From JAWKIJ01 sp041394325 (GTDB lineage Bacteria > Actinomycetota > Acidimicrobiia > Acidimicrobiales > Microtrichaceae), in NCBI GenBank assembly GCA_041394325.1, contig JAWKIJ010000001.1, positions 1,798,001 through 1,862,000 on the forward strand: a DNA stretch of 64,000 nucleotides. The letters run 5' to 3'. Positions within the stretch are counted from its first letter, which is position 1. Each line of letters opens with the position of its first letter. Of the stretch, positions 34,905 to 44,675 are shown piece after piece. A program made the position numbers and the translations under genes. Below the pieces are notes generated by a model. The model was not told the DNA's origin. It ran no database searches and worked only from the letters and a program-made list of their open reading frames with translations.

Positions 34905-36160
34905 ATGCAGGAGTTGCTGGTGCGGCCCTCGGGTCCGGTCGAGGGTGAGATCCCGATCTCGGGAGCGAAGAACAGCGTGTTGAAGCTGATGATCGCTCCG
35001 GTGCTCGCGCCCGGTCGGTTCCGGCTGCGCAACGTGCCGCGCATCAACGACGTCGAATGGATGGCGGAGGCGCTGCGGGGGATAGGCCTCGAGGTCGAGT
35101 GGACCGACGACCACGAGCTGACGATCGTCTCGGAGGGGCCCATCACCCCCGAGGCGTCGTATCGGGTGGTCGAGCAGATGCGTGCCTCGACGGCGTTGCT
35201 CGGGGCGCTGTTGGCGCGTTGCGGCGAGGCGCACATCGCCATGCCCGGTGGCGACGACTTCGGCAACCGGCCGATCGACATGCACCTCGCCGCGCTCGAG
35301 CGGCTCGGTGCGGCGATCGAGTTGCGCCACGGAACGATCGTCGCGACGGCTCCGAAGGGATTGGTCGGTACCCGGGTGGTCTTGGAGTACCCGAGTGTCG
35401 GTGCAACCGAGAACGTGTTGTTGGCGGCGACCACCGCGAGGGGCGTGACCACCATCGAGAACGCGGCACGTGAGCCCGAGATCGCCGACCTCGCGGCGTT
35501 CGTCAACCGGATGGGCGCCGAGGTGCTCGGGGCGGGAAGCCCCACTATCACGGTTACCGGCAGCGACTCGCTTCGGGCGGTGACCCACGATGCGATCCCC
35601 GACCGGGTGGAGGCGGCGACGTTCCTGGCGGCACTCGGTGCGGCCGGCGGGGAGTTGTTGCTGCGCGGTGCCCGTGCCGGGGACCTGCGGCAACTGGTGG
35701 CGTTGCTGGGCGAGGCGGGCCTGCGGATCTCACCCGACGCGGCCGGCCTGTGGGCGATGTCGGCGGGACGCCCCAAGGCCGTGACCGTCGCGACCCTGCC
35801 CTACCCGGGTATCGCGACCGACTACCTGCCGATGCTCGCCGCGATGCTGTCGACCGCGGATGGGACGAGCTTCGCCACCGAGAACCTCTACCAGGGACGG
35901 TTCCGCTACGTGGGCGAGTTGATCCGTATGGGCGCGAACATCCGTATCGAGGGTCATCACGTTGCGATCCGCGGGTGGAGCGCTTGTCGGGGGCGCCGGT
36001 CCGGGCATTCGACATCCGCGCCGGGGCGGCGCTGGTCGTCGCGGCGTTGGCGGCGGACGGTCCGACCCAGATCCACGATGCGCACCACCTCGACCGAGGC
36101 TATGAGGCACTTGTGGACAAGCTCTCCGCCGTCGGCGTCGACCTCACGGTCCTCGCCTGA
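34905..36160 (+). CDS. murA: UDP-N-acetylglucosamine 1-carboxyvinyltransferase, one frame change
   Basis: The first committed step of peptidoglycan synthesis, adding enolpyruvate to UDP-GlcNAc. The reconstructed length of 418 residues is normal. Motifs: GAKNSVLKLMIAP at the N terminus, RASTALLGALLARCG, and PGGDDFGNRPIDMH, in which the usual catalytic Cys is Asp, as in Mycobacterium and Chlamydia and associated with fosfomycin resistance. At 35973-35975 a GGG run should be GGGG: the frame moves from HHVAIRG to VERLSGAPVRAFDIRAGAALV and on to stop 36158. The gene being essential, a sequencing error is likeliest. There is no Shine-Dalgarno sequence; CATACT 8 nt upstream suggests a leaderless start. 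Confidence 0.92.
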
Positions 36161-36208
36161 CTCCCCGACCCACCGGACACGGGCCTGTGACGCGACGGTG
36201 TACCCGGT

Positions 36209-37789
36209 TCAGCGGCAGGCGGGGGACCCCACCGGGTCGACGACGAACGCGATGCTCGCCGGCGGCACCGTCACGCTCCCGGTGACCCGTCGGGGGGCGA
36301 GCGGGGGAGGCGAGCCGTCGGCATTCGCGTGGAGTGCCGCGCCGTTCAGGGACGCCACCTTCGAGTCGAGGTTGGCTGCGGTGAGGAGGGAGACCTTCGC
36401 CCGGCCCGACGGGGTTGCGACGGTGTGGGCGGTCGCGATCGAGGTGTTCAACACCGCGTACGCCACTCCGGGCCGGGTGGTCGCGCAGTGTGCGTACACG
36501 GTGAGATCGGGCGTCGCCTCACGGGTGGCGGCCGTCGGCTGGAGGACCTTCCGCCCCATCATGCGGTGCCACAGTACGGCGGCCCAGTAGTCAGGTCGCG
36601 GTTGGAGGCCGATTTCGTCGAGGAGTCCGTAGTCGCTTGCCGCGAGGGTGTTGTGGAACACGACGCTGCCGTCCCGATCGGCGAGCCGACCCAGGGTGTC
36701 GACGTAGCGGAACACGTCACGAAACGTGGCGGCCCAACGATCGCCGCCGCAGCCTGCCTCCGCCGTCTCGGTCACCCAGATCGGAACCTTCGGCGTGTAT
36801 CGGTCGTGTAGGTCCTCGTAGAACGCCTTGACCCTGTCGATTCGGTCGAGGAACTCGCCGTCCAGCGCGATCTCGGGCCCTTCGGTGGACCCGCACCGCT
36901 CGGAGAGCTTCGGATAGAAGTGGTAGCTGAACACGTCGAGCCTCCCGCCCGACGCGGCGACCAGGTCGCCGGCGGCGAGGGCGGGCGTGATCCCCATGTA
37001 GCCGTCGTCCGCGGTGGCGCTCGGTCCCACGATTCTGAGGTCGGGTGAGACCTTCGCGACGAGATCCGCGAACGTGGCGAAGTCCCGCCCGTAGAACGCC
37101 GCGTCATAGCCGGGTGGGGTTCCCGCCGGCAGGCTCGGCTCGTTGAACAGTTCCGCCGCGACCACCGGAACGCCGTGGGTCCTGCTGAACGTCAGAAGGG
37201 CTCGTGCCTGGTCGTCGCGCCACGCGCCGTCGGGGCCGCGGACGCCCGCACCCGAGGCGAACGAGGTCACGACCCTGCCGTCGACGGCGCGGGCGAACGC
37301 CCCGACCCCGCTCCACTGATCACGCGTGAGCACCGCACCGAATCCGGCGGGGGCCACTCCGCCGGAGGTTCCGTCGACGTCGAAGTACGTCGAGTTCGCC
37401 CACGATCCGCTGACGCGGATGTACGCGGGGCCGAGCGCCCGCGCCAGGTTTCGCAGTCGCTTCGAGGAGAGGTCGATGGGGGTGCGGCGTACCTTGCCCG
37501 GCCCCGAGTCGTACGGCTCCCAGAACTCGCCGCCGGTGACCTCGACCATCTCGATGTTGTAGGACTGGAACCTCTCGTCCACCGTCGCGACGACTGCGCC
37601 GGTGGTCGCGAGGGTCACGTCGGCATCGGGCACGGGGGAGACCGACGTGGAAGTAGGGAGTGGACCCGGGTCGGTACCTCGGCCGGCGACGGCCCGCCCG
37701 GTACCCGAGCATGCGCTGCCGATCAACACGACCACCACGAGAGCGGCCCCCGACGTGATCGCGCGGGAGTGTCGCAGACCGTGCCGCAT
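36209..37789 (-). CDS. Secreted glycoside hydrolase, GH79 (heparanase)-like lipoprotein
   Basis: 526 residues. The signal peptide ends in a lipobox (VVLIGSAC, Cys27), followed by a Pro/Ser/Thr linker and an (alpha/beta)8 hydrolase. PAYIRVSGSWANSTYFDVDG, VAAELFNEPSL (acid/base Glu after Asn) and KVPIWVTETAEAGCGG (nucleophile Glu) fit clan-A enzymes of GH79 type. The C-terminal beta domain (VAYAVLNTSIATAHTVAT, VTVPPASIAFVVD) is also typical. It would act outside the cell on uronic-acid or similar glycans. Start ATG 37789 is supported by TACGGT upstream. It is convergent with murA. Confidence 0.72.
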   Translation of the reverse strand: MRHGLRHSRAITSGAALVVVVLIGSACSGTGRAVAGRGTDPGPLPTSTSVSPVPDADVTLATTGAVVATVDERFQSYNIEMVEVTGGEFWEPYDSGPGKVRRTPIDLSSKRLRNLARALGPAYIRVSGSWANSTYFDVDGTSGGVAPAGFGAVLTRDQWSGVGAFARAVDGRVVTSFASGAGVRGPDGAWRDDQARALLTFSRTHGVPVVAAELFNEPSLPAGTPPGYDAAFYGRDFATFADLVAKVSPDLRIVGPSATADDGYMGITPALAAGDLVAASGGRLDVFSYHFYPKLSERCGSTEGPEIALDGEFLDRIDRVKAFYEDLHDRYTPKVPIWVTETAEAGCGGDRWAATFRDVFRYVDTLGRLADRDGSVVFHNTLAASDYGLLDEIGLQPRPDYWAAVLWHRMMGRKVLQPTAATREATPDLTVYAHCATTRPGVAYAVLNTSIATAHTVATPSGRAKVSLLTAANLDSKVASLNGAALHANADGSPPPLAPRRVTGSVTVPPASIAFVVDPVGSPACR

Positions 37790-37796
37790 GGGCGGC

Positions 37797-37802
37797 ACCG
37801 TA
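37797..37802 (-). promoter_or_regulatory. -10 box TACGGT of the GH79-like gene, leaderless layout
   Basis: TACGGT on the minus strand ends 7 nt before ATG 37789. Confidence 0.45.
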
Positions 37803-37882
37803 GCGCGGAGCCCTTCCGAGACGATCGGTGGTCTCGCACGGCAGCGACGAGGAATCGAGAATACTTCGTACTGCGATGTAAA

Positions 37883-39172
37883 ATGGCGGGCGTGTCGCAC
37901 TCTTCCCCGTCCACCAGGAACTCGAAGTGGGCGCTGCTCCCCGGCTTCGGCAGTATGCGTCTCCGAGCGGGGCTCGCGATCCCCGTCGCCGTCGTCGGGA
38001 TCGGAAGCGGCCTGATCGGGGCCGCGTACCTCGCGGTACTGCGCTTCGTCACCCACTGGATCGGCCCCAAGCACCATCCGGTCATGACCCAGGCCGTCAT
38101 CATGGTCTCGGTCGGCCTTGCGGTCACCCTGATCACCAAGTGGCTGGGTGACAGTGGCAACGTCGAACTGCTGGTCGACAACATCCACGTGCTCGGAGGT
38201 GCCGAGGATCTCCGTCAGGTGCGCCCGCTGATCCCGACGTCACTGTTGTGCGTCGGCGCGGGCGGCGCGATGGGTCCCGAGGCCCCCCTCGTCCAGGCGA
38301 GCGGTTCGTTCGGGACGTGGGTCGCCGAATGGTTCGACCTCGACGCGCACGACATGCGCACCCTCACCATCACCGGCATGGCGGCCGGCTTCAGCGTCCT
38401 GTTCGGCGCGCCCATCGGCGCGGCGTTGTTCGCCCTGGAGATCCTGCACAAGCGCGGCCTGCAGTATTACGAGGCTCTCGTTCCCTCGTTGGTGGGCGCG
38501 CTGATCGGCTATGCCCTCAACTTCGCCGTCACCGGCTTGGGTCTCGTCCCGGTGTGGAAGCTGCCCGACGTCGGCAAGGTGGCCGGTACCGATCTCCTCT
38601 GGGGTGTCGGGTGCGGCGTCTTGGGCGCGATCGGAGCGCTTGCGTTCACCGCCGCGGTGCAGGTGAGCCACCGGCTGATCGCCAGGGTCCCACCGTCGGC
38701 GTTGCCCGTCGGAGGCGGTGTGCTGCTGGCACTGCTGTTCTGGTGGTCGCCGTTCGCGCTCACCAACGGCGAGTTGCAGGTGGAGGCAATCGCGGTCGGC
38801 ACGATGACCGCCGGCGCGCTCGCGGTCGTGATCGCGGCGAAGTTCGTCGCCGTGATCGTCACCATCTCGGGTCGTTGGAAGGGCGGCTTCATCATCCCGC
38901 TGTTCTTCATTGGAATCGTCGCCGGAGAACTGATCCACCGGCTCATCCCCACGACGAACACCACCGTGTTGATGGTGAGCCTGGCCGTGGCGCTCTGCGT
39001 AGGCGTCACCAAGACGCCGCTGGGCTCCACGCTGGTCGTCACGGAGATGGCGGGCCTTGCCCTGTTGCCCATGGCACTGACGGCCGCGGTGATCGCGTTG
39101 GTGTTCACCAGTCACGCGACGGTGATCGAGACCCAGCGCGCTCGGACCCCGGTCCCTCACGGAGAGCGATGA
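37883..39172 (+). CDS. CLC-family chloride channel/transporter
   Basis: 429 residues with about ten spans. CLC landmarks are GAGGAMGPEAPLVQASGSFG (equivalent to the GxEGP gating-Glu loop, here GPEAP), WKGGFIIPLFFIGIVAGE (GxFxP loop) and GVTKTPLGSTLVVTEMAGL. The first selectivity motif GSGIP is replaced by GNVELLVDNIHVLGG, so this belongs to a divergent bacterial subgroup. Its ion specificity is therefore uncertain. ATG 37883 is the likely start. Its end overlaps the MarR gene by ATGA, so the two are co-regulated. Confidence 0.87.
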   Translation: MAGVSHSSPSTRNSKWALLPGFGSMRLRAGLAIPVAVVGIGSGLIGAAYLAVLRFVTHWIGPKHHPVMTQAVIMVSVGLAVTLITKWLGDSGNVELLVDNIHVLGGAEDLRQVRPLIPTSLLCVGAGGAMGPEAPLVQASGSFGTWVAEWFDLDAHDMRTLTITGMAAGFSVLFGAPIGAALFALEILHKRGLQYYEALVPSLVGALIGYALNFAVTGLGLVPVWKLPDVGKVAGTDLLWGVGCGVLGAIGALAFTAAVQVSHRLIARVPPSALPVGGGVLLALLFWWSPFALTNGELQVEAIAVGTMTAGALAVVIAAKFVAVIVTISGRWKGGFIIPLFFIGIVAGELIHRLIPTTNTTVLMVSLAVALCVGVTKTPLGSTLVVTEMAGLALLPMALTAAVIALVFTSHATVIETQRARTPVPHGER

Positions 39173-39612
39173 GGGGACGGGACGAGAACGACCTTCCCGA
39201 CCGCGACTACGAAAGACTCGCGGCGTTCCGTCATGCGCTACGACATTTCATGCGCTTCTCGGAGGAGGCATCGCGGGCCGAGGGTCTGACGCCCAACCAA
39301 CATCAGCTCCTGCTGGCCGTCCGCGGATGGCCCTATCCGACGAGCCCGACGATCTCGGAGCTGGCCGACCAGCTCGAACTGCGGGTGCACTCCACGAGCG
39401 AGCGCGTCCGCCGAGCGGGCGCGTCGGGTCTGGTGTCGCTGGTACCGGACCCGCAGGACCACCGTCGACAGCACGTCCGGCTCACCGCGGAAGGCGACGC
39501 GAAGCTGCGGTCGCTGTCGGTGATGCACCGTGAGGAACTGCGACGCATTCGAGCCAACCTCGCCGACCTGCTCGACAGCATCGACGACACATCCGGCGGA
39601 GGAATCGGCTGA
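39169..39612 (+). CDS. MarR-family transcriptional regulator
   Basis: 147 residues with a winged helix: the HTH SPTISELADQLELRVHSTSERVRR (about 60-83) and the wing SLVPDPQDHRRQHVRLTAEG (about 90-110), flanked by dimer helices. It is coupled by ATGA overlap to the CLC gene and presumably represses this two-gene operon. The AT-richer stretch before the CLC start (37861-37884) is a candidate site, but I see no clean palindrome. Confidence 0.85.
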   Translation: MRGRDENDLPDRDYERLAAFRHALRHFMRFSEEASRAEGLTPNQHQLLLAVRGWPYPTSPTISELADQLELRVHSTSERVRRAGASGLVSLVPDPQDHRRQHVRLTAEGDAKLRSLSVMHREELRRIRANLADLLDSIDDTSGGGIG

Positions 39613-39672
39613 GGCCGGGGCAGCGAGCCACTACATTCCGCGACGTCGATCCCGTGTCCAAGGAGTGCGCAG

Positions 39673-42306
39673 GTGGAACGCTCGAACCGGCCAATGGTCC
39701 GGGGTGCCGTGACACCTCGGGATCGTCGTGACACCTGTGGCGGTCAACCCGGCCGCATCGGTCCCACGCGTCGGGCGCGACTCGTATTCGGGGTGGTCAC
39801 GACCGTGGCAGCACTCGCCGCGTCGATGGTGGGGTGCAGCAGCGACAGATCAGCGACGGAGTCGACCACGACCGTGCGGGCCGCCGACAGCGACGGCTAT
39901 CGCGCCGAGATCCGTAGAACCACCGACGGCGTGCCCCACATCACGGCGTCGGACCTCGGGTCGGTCGTATTCGGTCAGGGGTGGGCGAGCGGCGAGGACT
40001 ACTCGTGCACGCTCGCCGACCAGATCCTCAAGGTCACGTCGACCCGAGCCAAGTGGCTCGGCCCCGGCGAGGGTGACGAGAACGTCGACAGCGACTTCGC
40101 GTGGAAGGCGCTGCGCCTCGAGGAGATCGCCACCAAGGAGTGGACCGAGGTGGATTCCCGGGTCCGAGATCTGATGGATGCCTTCACCGCGGGTTGGAAC
40201 GCGCATCTTGCCCGGGTTGGGGCCGACGGTGTGAAGGGTTGGTGTGCCGGAGCCGCGTGGTTGCAGCCGATCACCCCGTTTCAGCTCTTCACCTATGCGA
40301 AGTCGATCGCACTGGCGGCCAGCGGGGCGCAACTCGCCCGCTTCGTCGGAAAGGTGCAACCGCCCTCCACCGGTGACGGTGCGGGAGCGCCTTCGAGTAC
40401 CTCCGCGAAGCCGGCGGCCCTCCACTCCGGGGGAGCGGCCGATTCGCCGGCGTCGGGCATCGGTGGCGGGGAGCCGTCGGGGAGCGGGCTCGCCTCCAAC
40501 GCGTGGGCGTTGGGCAGTGAGCGCAGCTCCGGCGGTGGAGGAATGCTCATGGCGAACCCCCACTTCCCGTGGGAGGGGCCGCTTCGCTTCTGGGAGGTCC
40601 AGCTCACCGTCCCCGGGCAACTGAACATCTACGGTGCGATGCTCACGGGCCTTCCCGCGGTCGGCATCGGCTTTAACGAACACATCGCCTGGAGCCACAC
40701 CGTCTCGGCCGGCAATCGCTTCACGGCATACAGGCTCACCCTCGCGCCGGGCGACCCCACCTCCTATGTGAAGGACGCCAAGCCCGTCGCGATGCGGCAC
40801 CGGGACGTCACCATCGAGGTCGCCGGTGCGGCGCCGGTCACCCGAACGCTCTGGTGGTCCGAGTACGGTCCGATCCTCGACTTCCCCGGTGTCGGCTGGA
40901 GCCGGACATCGACGCTCACGTTCCGCGACGCCAACTCGACGAACGACGAGTTGTTCGACCAGTTCCTCGCGATGGACCGGGCCACCTCGATGGCCGAGTT
41001 CAAGAAGGCCCACCGGCGGTACCAGGGGATACCCCTCTTCAACACCATCGCGGCATCCTCCGACGGCCAGGCCTGGTACGCCGACACGTCGGCCACGCCC
41101 AACCTGTCGCCCGCCGCCGAGGCGGCGTTCAAGGACCGTCTGAAGTCCGATCCACTGACCAAGACCGCCTACGACAACGGCGCGGTGCTGTTGGACGGCT
41201 CGACGTCGCGTGACGACTGGGTCGACGAGAAGGGTGCCCGGGATCCGGGACTCGTTCCCTATTCGAGGATGCCCCAGATCACCCGTCGTGACTACGTGTT
41301 CAACGCCAACGACAGCTACTGGCTGGCGAACGGAAAGAAGTTGCTCACCGGTGACTATTCGATCCTGCACGGTGCCCAGGACACGGAGCGTTCGGCGCGC
41401 ACCCGCGAGAACCTCGCCGTACTCTCCGACGTGGGCAAGTCGTCGCCGGCGGGCGCCGACGGCAGGTTCACCCTCGACGAGTTGGGATCGGCGGCTCTGC
41501 GCAACGGCGGTTTCCTCTCACGTGAGTTGAGATCGGAGGTCGTGGAGCGTTGCCGGAAGGTCACCACGGTGGATCTGGCACCTCGCCCGGCTGCGGTAGG
41601 CCAGATCGCGTTGCCCGGGGGGTCGGTCGACCTGACCAAGGCGTGTCAGGTGTTGGACGAGTGGAACGGTCGCTACGACGTCGACAGTCGGGGTGCCGCA
41701 CTCTTCCGCGAGTTCCTCGGCCAGTTCGACCGCGATGCCGTCTGGGCGGACCCGTTCGATCCCGACCATCCCCTCACGACCCCCAAGGGGCTGGTGGCCG
41801 CGCCGACCGACGGTTCACCCGACCCGGTGTTGCAGGCACTCGCCACCGCCGCTCAGACACTCGCCGCCGCCGGCTTCGAGTTGTCGGTACCGCTCGGTGA
41901 GGTGCAGATCGACGGTCGGGGCTCCAAACTCGCGGTGCCGGGCGGGACGAACACGGAGGGCGCCACCAACATCGTCACCTGGAACCCGGGGCTCAACAAG
42001 GCCGCGCAGGGCGAGGGGGCGCCGGTCCCGCCGGAGAGGCTGAGCACGGCAACCGGTCTCACTTCGTCGGGTTGGCTCGTCGACTACGGCACCAGCTTCC
42101 TGATGGTGGTGGACTTCACCAGAGGTGGGCCGAAGGCCCGGAGCATCCTCACCTACGGCGAGACCGAAGACCGAGACGACCCACGGTTCACCTCCCAGAC
42201 CAGACGCTTCGCCGAGAAGCGTTGGAAGGACGTCGCCTTCACCCCTGCGCAGATCGCGGCACAGGCGGTTGGCAAGGCGTATACGGTCGGCGCCCCGCGT
42301 CGCTGA
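39673..42306 (+). CDS. Penicillin-acylase-family (Ntn) amidohydrolase, lipoprotein
   Basis: 877 residues. The N-terminal segment has a span ending in LAASMVGCSS, a lipobox. The alpha chain (RRTTDGVPHITASDLGSVVFGQG) is followed by a Gly/Ser-rich spacer and the autocleavage site GLASNAWALGS, with the catalytic Ser275 becoming the N terminus of the beta chain. NPHFPWEGPLRFWEVQL and GFNEHIAWSHTVSAGNRF are family motifs lining the acyl pocket. Length and motifs suit acyl-homoserine-lactone, aculeacin or penicillin acylases; the substrate is undetermined. The start is GTG 39673. It is followed convergently by a lipase gene. Confidence 0.88.
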   Translation: MERSNRPMVRGAVTPRDRRDTCGGQPGRIGPTRRARLVFGVVTTVAALAASMVGCSSDRSATESTTTVRAADSDGYRAEIRRTTDGVPHITASDLGSVVFGQGWASGEDYSCTLADQILKVTSTRAKWLGPGEGDENVDSDFAWKALRLEEIATKEWTEVDSRVRDLMDAFTAGWNAHLARVGADGVKGWCAGAAWLQPITPFQLFTYAKSIALAASGAQLARFVGKVQPPSTGDGAGAPSSTSAKPAALHSGGAADSPASGIGGGEPSGSGLASNAWALGSERSSGGGGMLMANPHFPWEGPLRFWEVQLTVPGQLNIYGAMLTGLPAVGIGFNEHIAWSHTVSAGNRFTAYRLTLAPGDPTSYVKDAKPVAMRHRDVTIEVAGAAPVTRTLWWSEYGPILDFPGVGWSRTSTLTFRDANSTNDELFDQFLAMDRATSMAEFKKAHRRYQGIPLFNTIAASSDGQAWYADTSATPNLSPAAEAAFKDRLKSDPLTKTAYDNGAVLLDGSTSRDDWVDEKGARDPGLVPYSRMPQITRRDYVFNANDSYWLANGKKLLTGDYSILHGAQDTERSARTRENLAVLSDVGKSSPAGADGRFTLDELGSAALRNGGFLSRELRSEVVERCRKVTTVDLAPRPAAVGQIALPGGSVDLTKACQVLDEWNGRYDVDSRGAALFREFLGQFDRDAVWADPFDPDHPLTTPKGLVAAPTDGSPDPVLQALATAAQTLAAAGFELSVPLGEVQIDGRGSKLAVPGGTNTEGATNIVTWNPGLNKAAQGEGAPVPPERLSTATGLTSSGWLVDYGTSFLMVVDFTRGGPKARSILTYGETEDRDDPRFTSQTRRFAEKRWKDVAFTPAQIAAQAVGKAYTVGAPRR

Positions 42307-42346
42307 GACGGGCGCGGGCACCCTCGAGTCGGAGTGGTCTGGGCGA

Positions 42347-43404
42347 TCAGCGCGGGCTCGACCGCTGGTCGACCGGGTTGAAGGTCGGGGGCGTGGGAAC
42401 GCATCGCTGGGCCGTGGACGCCGCTGGATCGAGGAAGTTGCTCACCAGGTCGTAGGCGACCGGGTCGAACACGATCGACAGGTGATCGGCGCCGTCGAGC
42501 GGACAGACGTCCTGCACGGTCATGTTGGTGACGGCCGGGTCGTCGATGAAGCCGAACCGGTACGGGACCAGGAAGTTGTCGAACTCGGTGGCCAGCATGA
42601 GGTAACGGACACCCGGTTGGGTCGGTCCGGTGAAGAGTTCGCCTGGTTGCGGATCGCGGGAGTTGAGCCGATCGAGGAACGAGGATCCCGCGACGAGTTG
42701 CTCACACGCACCACAGCCGTTCTGTTGCATTGTCGCGATGCTCTGCGCGAAGAAGGGGATCGAGCGGATCTGCGACGCGAAGCCGTCGAGGTCGGCGCCG
42801 CGGCCTGCGGGTCCGATACCGACGAAGGTCGCGATCTTGGGGGTTCCGTCGGCGTGTACCGACGGGCCGAACCGCATCCACCAACGTGGCATCACCGATC
42901 CCTCGGAGTGACCCACGACGTCGACCTGTCGGGCGCCGGTCCGGGCCAGCACTAGGTCGACGAATGGACCGAACTCGGTGAGCGAAGAGTGTCCGATGTC
43001 GTCGGTCCCGCCGAATATCGAACCGGTCGGCGCGCCGTAGTTCAACGCGAAGACGCAGTAGCCCTCGTTCGCCAGGAAGGTCGACAGGCCGCTGAGGCTG
43101 TCGGCCATGTTGGCGGCGAAGCCGTGGACGAGCACGACCGGTCGACGATGCGCCGGGCTCGGCGTGCAGTGGTCGAGGTTGGCGCCGGGGGCGGGCCCGA
43201 AAGGTCCGACAGGGCCGACAGGAGTCCCTCGCCGAAGTCGGCCGGCACCCGATAGCGCTGTCCCGGCAGCGGTCCGGGCAGGCACGCGGTCATGGCCGAC
43301 ATCAACGCGAGGGCGGTGGCGCAGACCGCCGCTCGCGGGTATCGGGTGGAGCGACGATGCCGCACCCGGACCTTCGGTGACGTCGATCGAAACCTTCGAA
43401 TCAT
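42347..43404 (-). CDS. Secreted lipase (alpha/beta hydrolase, class 2 type), one frame change
   Basis: About 353 residues. The signal region lies at 43404 (RAAVCATALALMSAMTACLPG). The frame changes at GCGGGGGC (about 43186-43192, one base lost) and continues with HRRPVVLVHGFAANMADSLS (oxyanion HG), the nucleophile elbow VDVVGHSEGSVMPRWW (Ser), and late His in LDGADHLSIVFDP, matching actinobacterial secreted lipases/esterases. A Cys pair (NGCGACEQL) could form a disulfide outside the cell. TAC-containing Cys24 may make it a lipoprotein. Confidence 0.8.
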
Positions 43405-43534
43405 CGGTCCTCCCCTGCGGAGGCGAGCGGCCGCCCCGCGTCGTCACCCCTGGTGTCGGGACGGTATCACCGAGAGTGGCCCGCCCGGGCGCCCGGCGTG
43501 GGGGCCGGTCCGGCGTCGCCCGACGACGCGTGGG

Positions 43535-44008
43535 TCAGGCGTGGTGGGAGGGATGGCTCGGTGTGCCGAAGCGGCGTCCGCTGATCACGTCGGTGGCGAT
43601 GGCGACGTAGTGGGTGGCGTGACGGATCGCCCACGGTCGGAGGGGTAGTGCCGCCGCCCAGTGGTGCTCGGGGCCTTCGAGGACCCGAGCGTCGCCCTGG
43701 ACCAGCACGCTCCAGCCGCTGTGGGGAAAGGCGTCGTACTCGTCGGTCTCGAACGCCATGGCCGATCCCCTCGCGGCCGCGCCCAGCTTGATGCCGTCGG
43801 TGCCTGCGATGACCACCGACGGTTCGATCTCCTCCGGCGGGTTCGCCAGCACGAAGTTCACCGGCAGGATCACGGGCGTGTCGTTGACGACGAGGCCGAC
43901 CCGTCCGACGTGGACCGAGGTCAGGAGATGGAGGCACTCGGGTCGTGCAAGGACCTGCATGCCGTTGTGGTCGAGGGTCGCGGCGGTGAGATCGACGTGC
44001 ATGGCCAT
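43535..44008 (-). CDS. Pyridoxamine 5'-phosphate oxidase-like flavin-binding protein
   Basis: 157 residues with a split-barrel FMN-binding fold: LLTSVHVGRVGLVVNDTPVILPVNF at the N terminus, GTDGIKLGAAARGSAMAFETDE and GWSVLVQGDARVLEGPEH. These match the actinobacterial PNPOx-like family that often reduces F420 or flavin substrates; the true substrate is unknown. ATG 44008 has AGGGGA six bases before it. It lies 98 bp downstream of sufT in the same direction and may be the last gene of the suf operon. Confidence 0.82.
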   Translation of the reverse strand: MAMHVDLTAATLDHNGMQVLARPECLHLLTSVHVGRVGLVVNDTPVILPVNFVLANPPEEIEPSVVIAGTDGIKLGAAARGSAMAFETDEYDAFPHSGWSVLVQGDARVLEGPEHHWAAALPLRPWAIRHATHYVAIATDVISGRRFGTPSHPSHHA

Positions 44009-44106
44009 CCTGGTCCCCTTCGCGCCGGCCCCGAGTGTTGAACGGACCGTCCGCGCCTGTCCATCATCGTCCTCCCCCGAGCGTGGGGGAAGCGCGCGGT
44101 CGTTTC

Positions 44107-44675
44107 TTACAGCAGCCCGAGCTGGAGCCTCGCGGACTCCGACATCCGGTCCATCGTCCAAGGGGGGTCCCACACCACGTTGACCTCGACCTCGTCGACG
44201 CCGGGTACGGCGAGCACCGCCCGCTCGGCGTCCACCCGCAACACGTCGCCCATTCCGCAGCCGGGGGCGGTCATCGACATGTCGATCTCGATCCGGCGCG
44301 TCCCGTCGTCGGTCGGATGTTCCTCGCAGCGGTATACGAGGCCGAGCTCGACGATGTCGACGGGGATCTCGGGGTCGTACACCTGGCCGAGTGCCGCGAG
44401 CACGCGGTCCATCTCGAATGTCTCCGGTGTCGCAGCGTCTGCGGGGGCGCGACGGAACCTTCGGATCCGGCGTCGAGGTCGATGCCGAGCGCGTCGGCGT
44501 CGGTACCGTCGATCCGCAGCAGTGTGCCGAACTGGGTTCGCACCGTGATGCTGCCGCCGAGCTGCTGGGCGATCTCGACCTCCCCGCCTTCGGAGAGCAT
44601 CACGACCTGCCCGGCGGGCACGGTCGTCGCCCGGCAGTCGCGGGTGAGGGTGATCGGGTTCCACGAGCGGCTCAC
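44107..44675 (-). CDS. sufT: Fe-S assembly factor SufT (DUF59), one frame change in the linker
   Basis: About 189 residues. The N-terminal SufT domain (LTRDCRATTVPAGQVVMLSEG, LGGSITVRTQFGTLLRIDG, DADALGID) is followed by a linker, where the frame changes at the G5 run 44443-44447 (one base lost), and then the DUF59 domain MDRVLAALGQVYDPEIPVDI, LGLVYRC and TAPGCGMGDVLRVD, whose Cys is conserved. It helps load clusters onto certain proteins. The start GTG 44675 overlaps the sufD stop (GTGA). Both domains are well preserved, so the break is probably a sequencing indel. Confidence 0.87.

Noticed and set aside
37175..37882. Upstream extension of the CLC reading frame
   Set aside because: It lies antisense to the GH79-like gene and has shadow composition; CLC similarity starts after ATG 37883.
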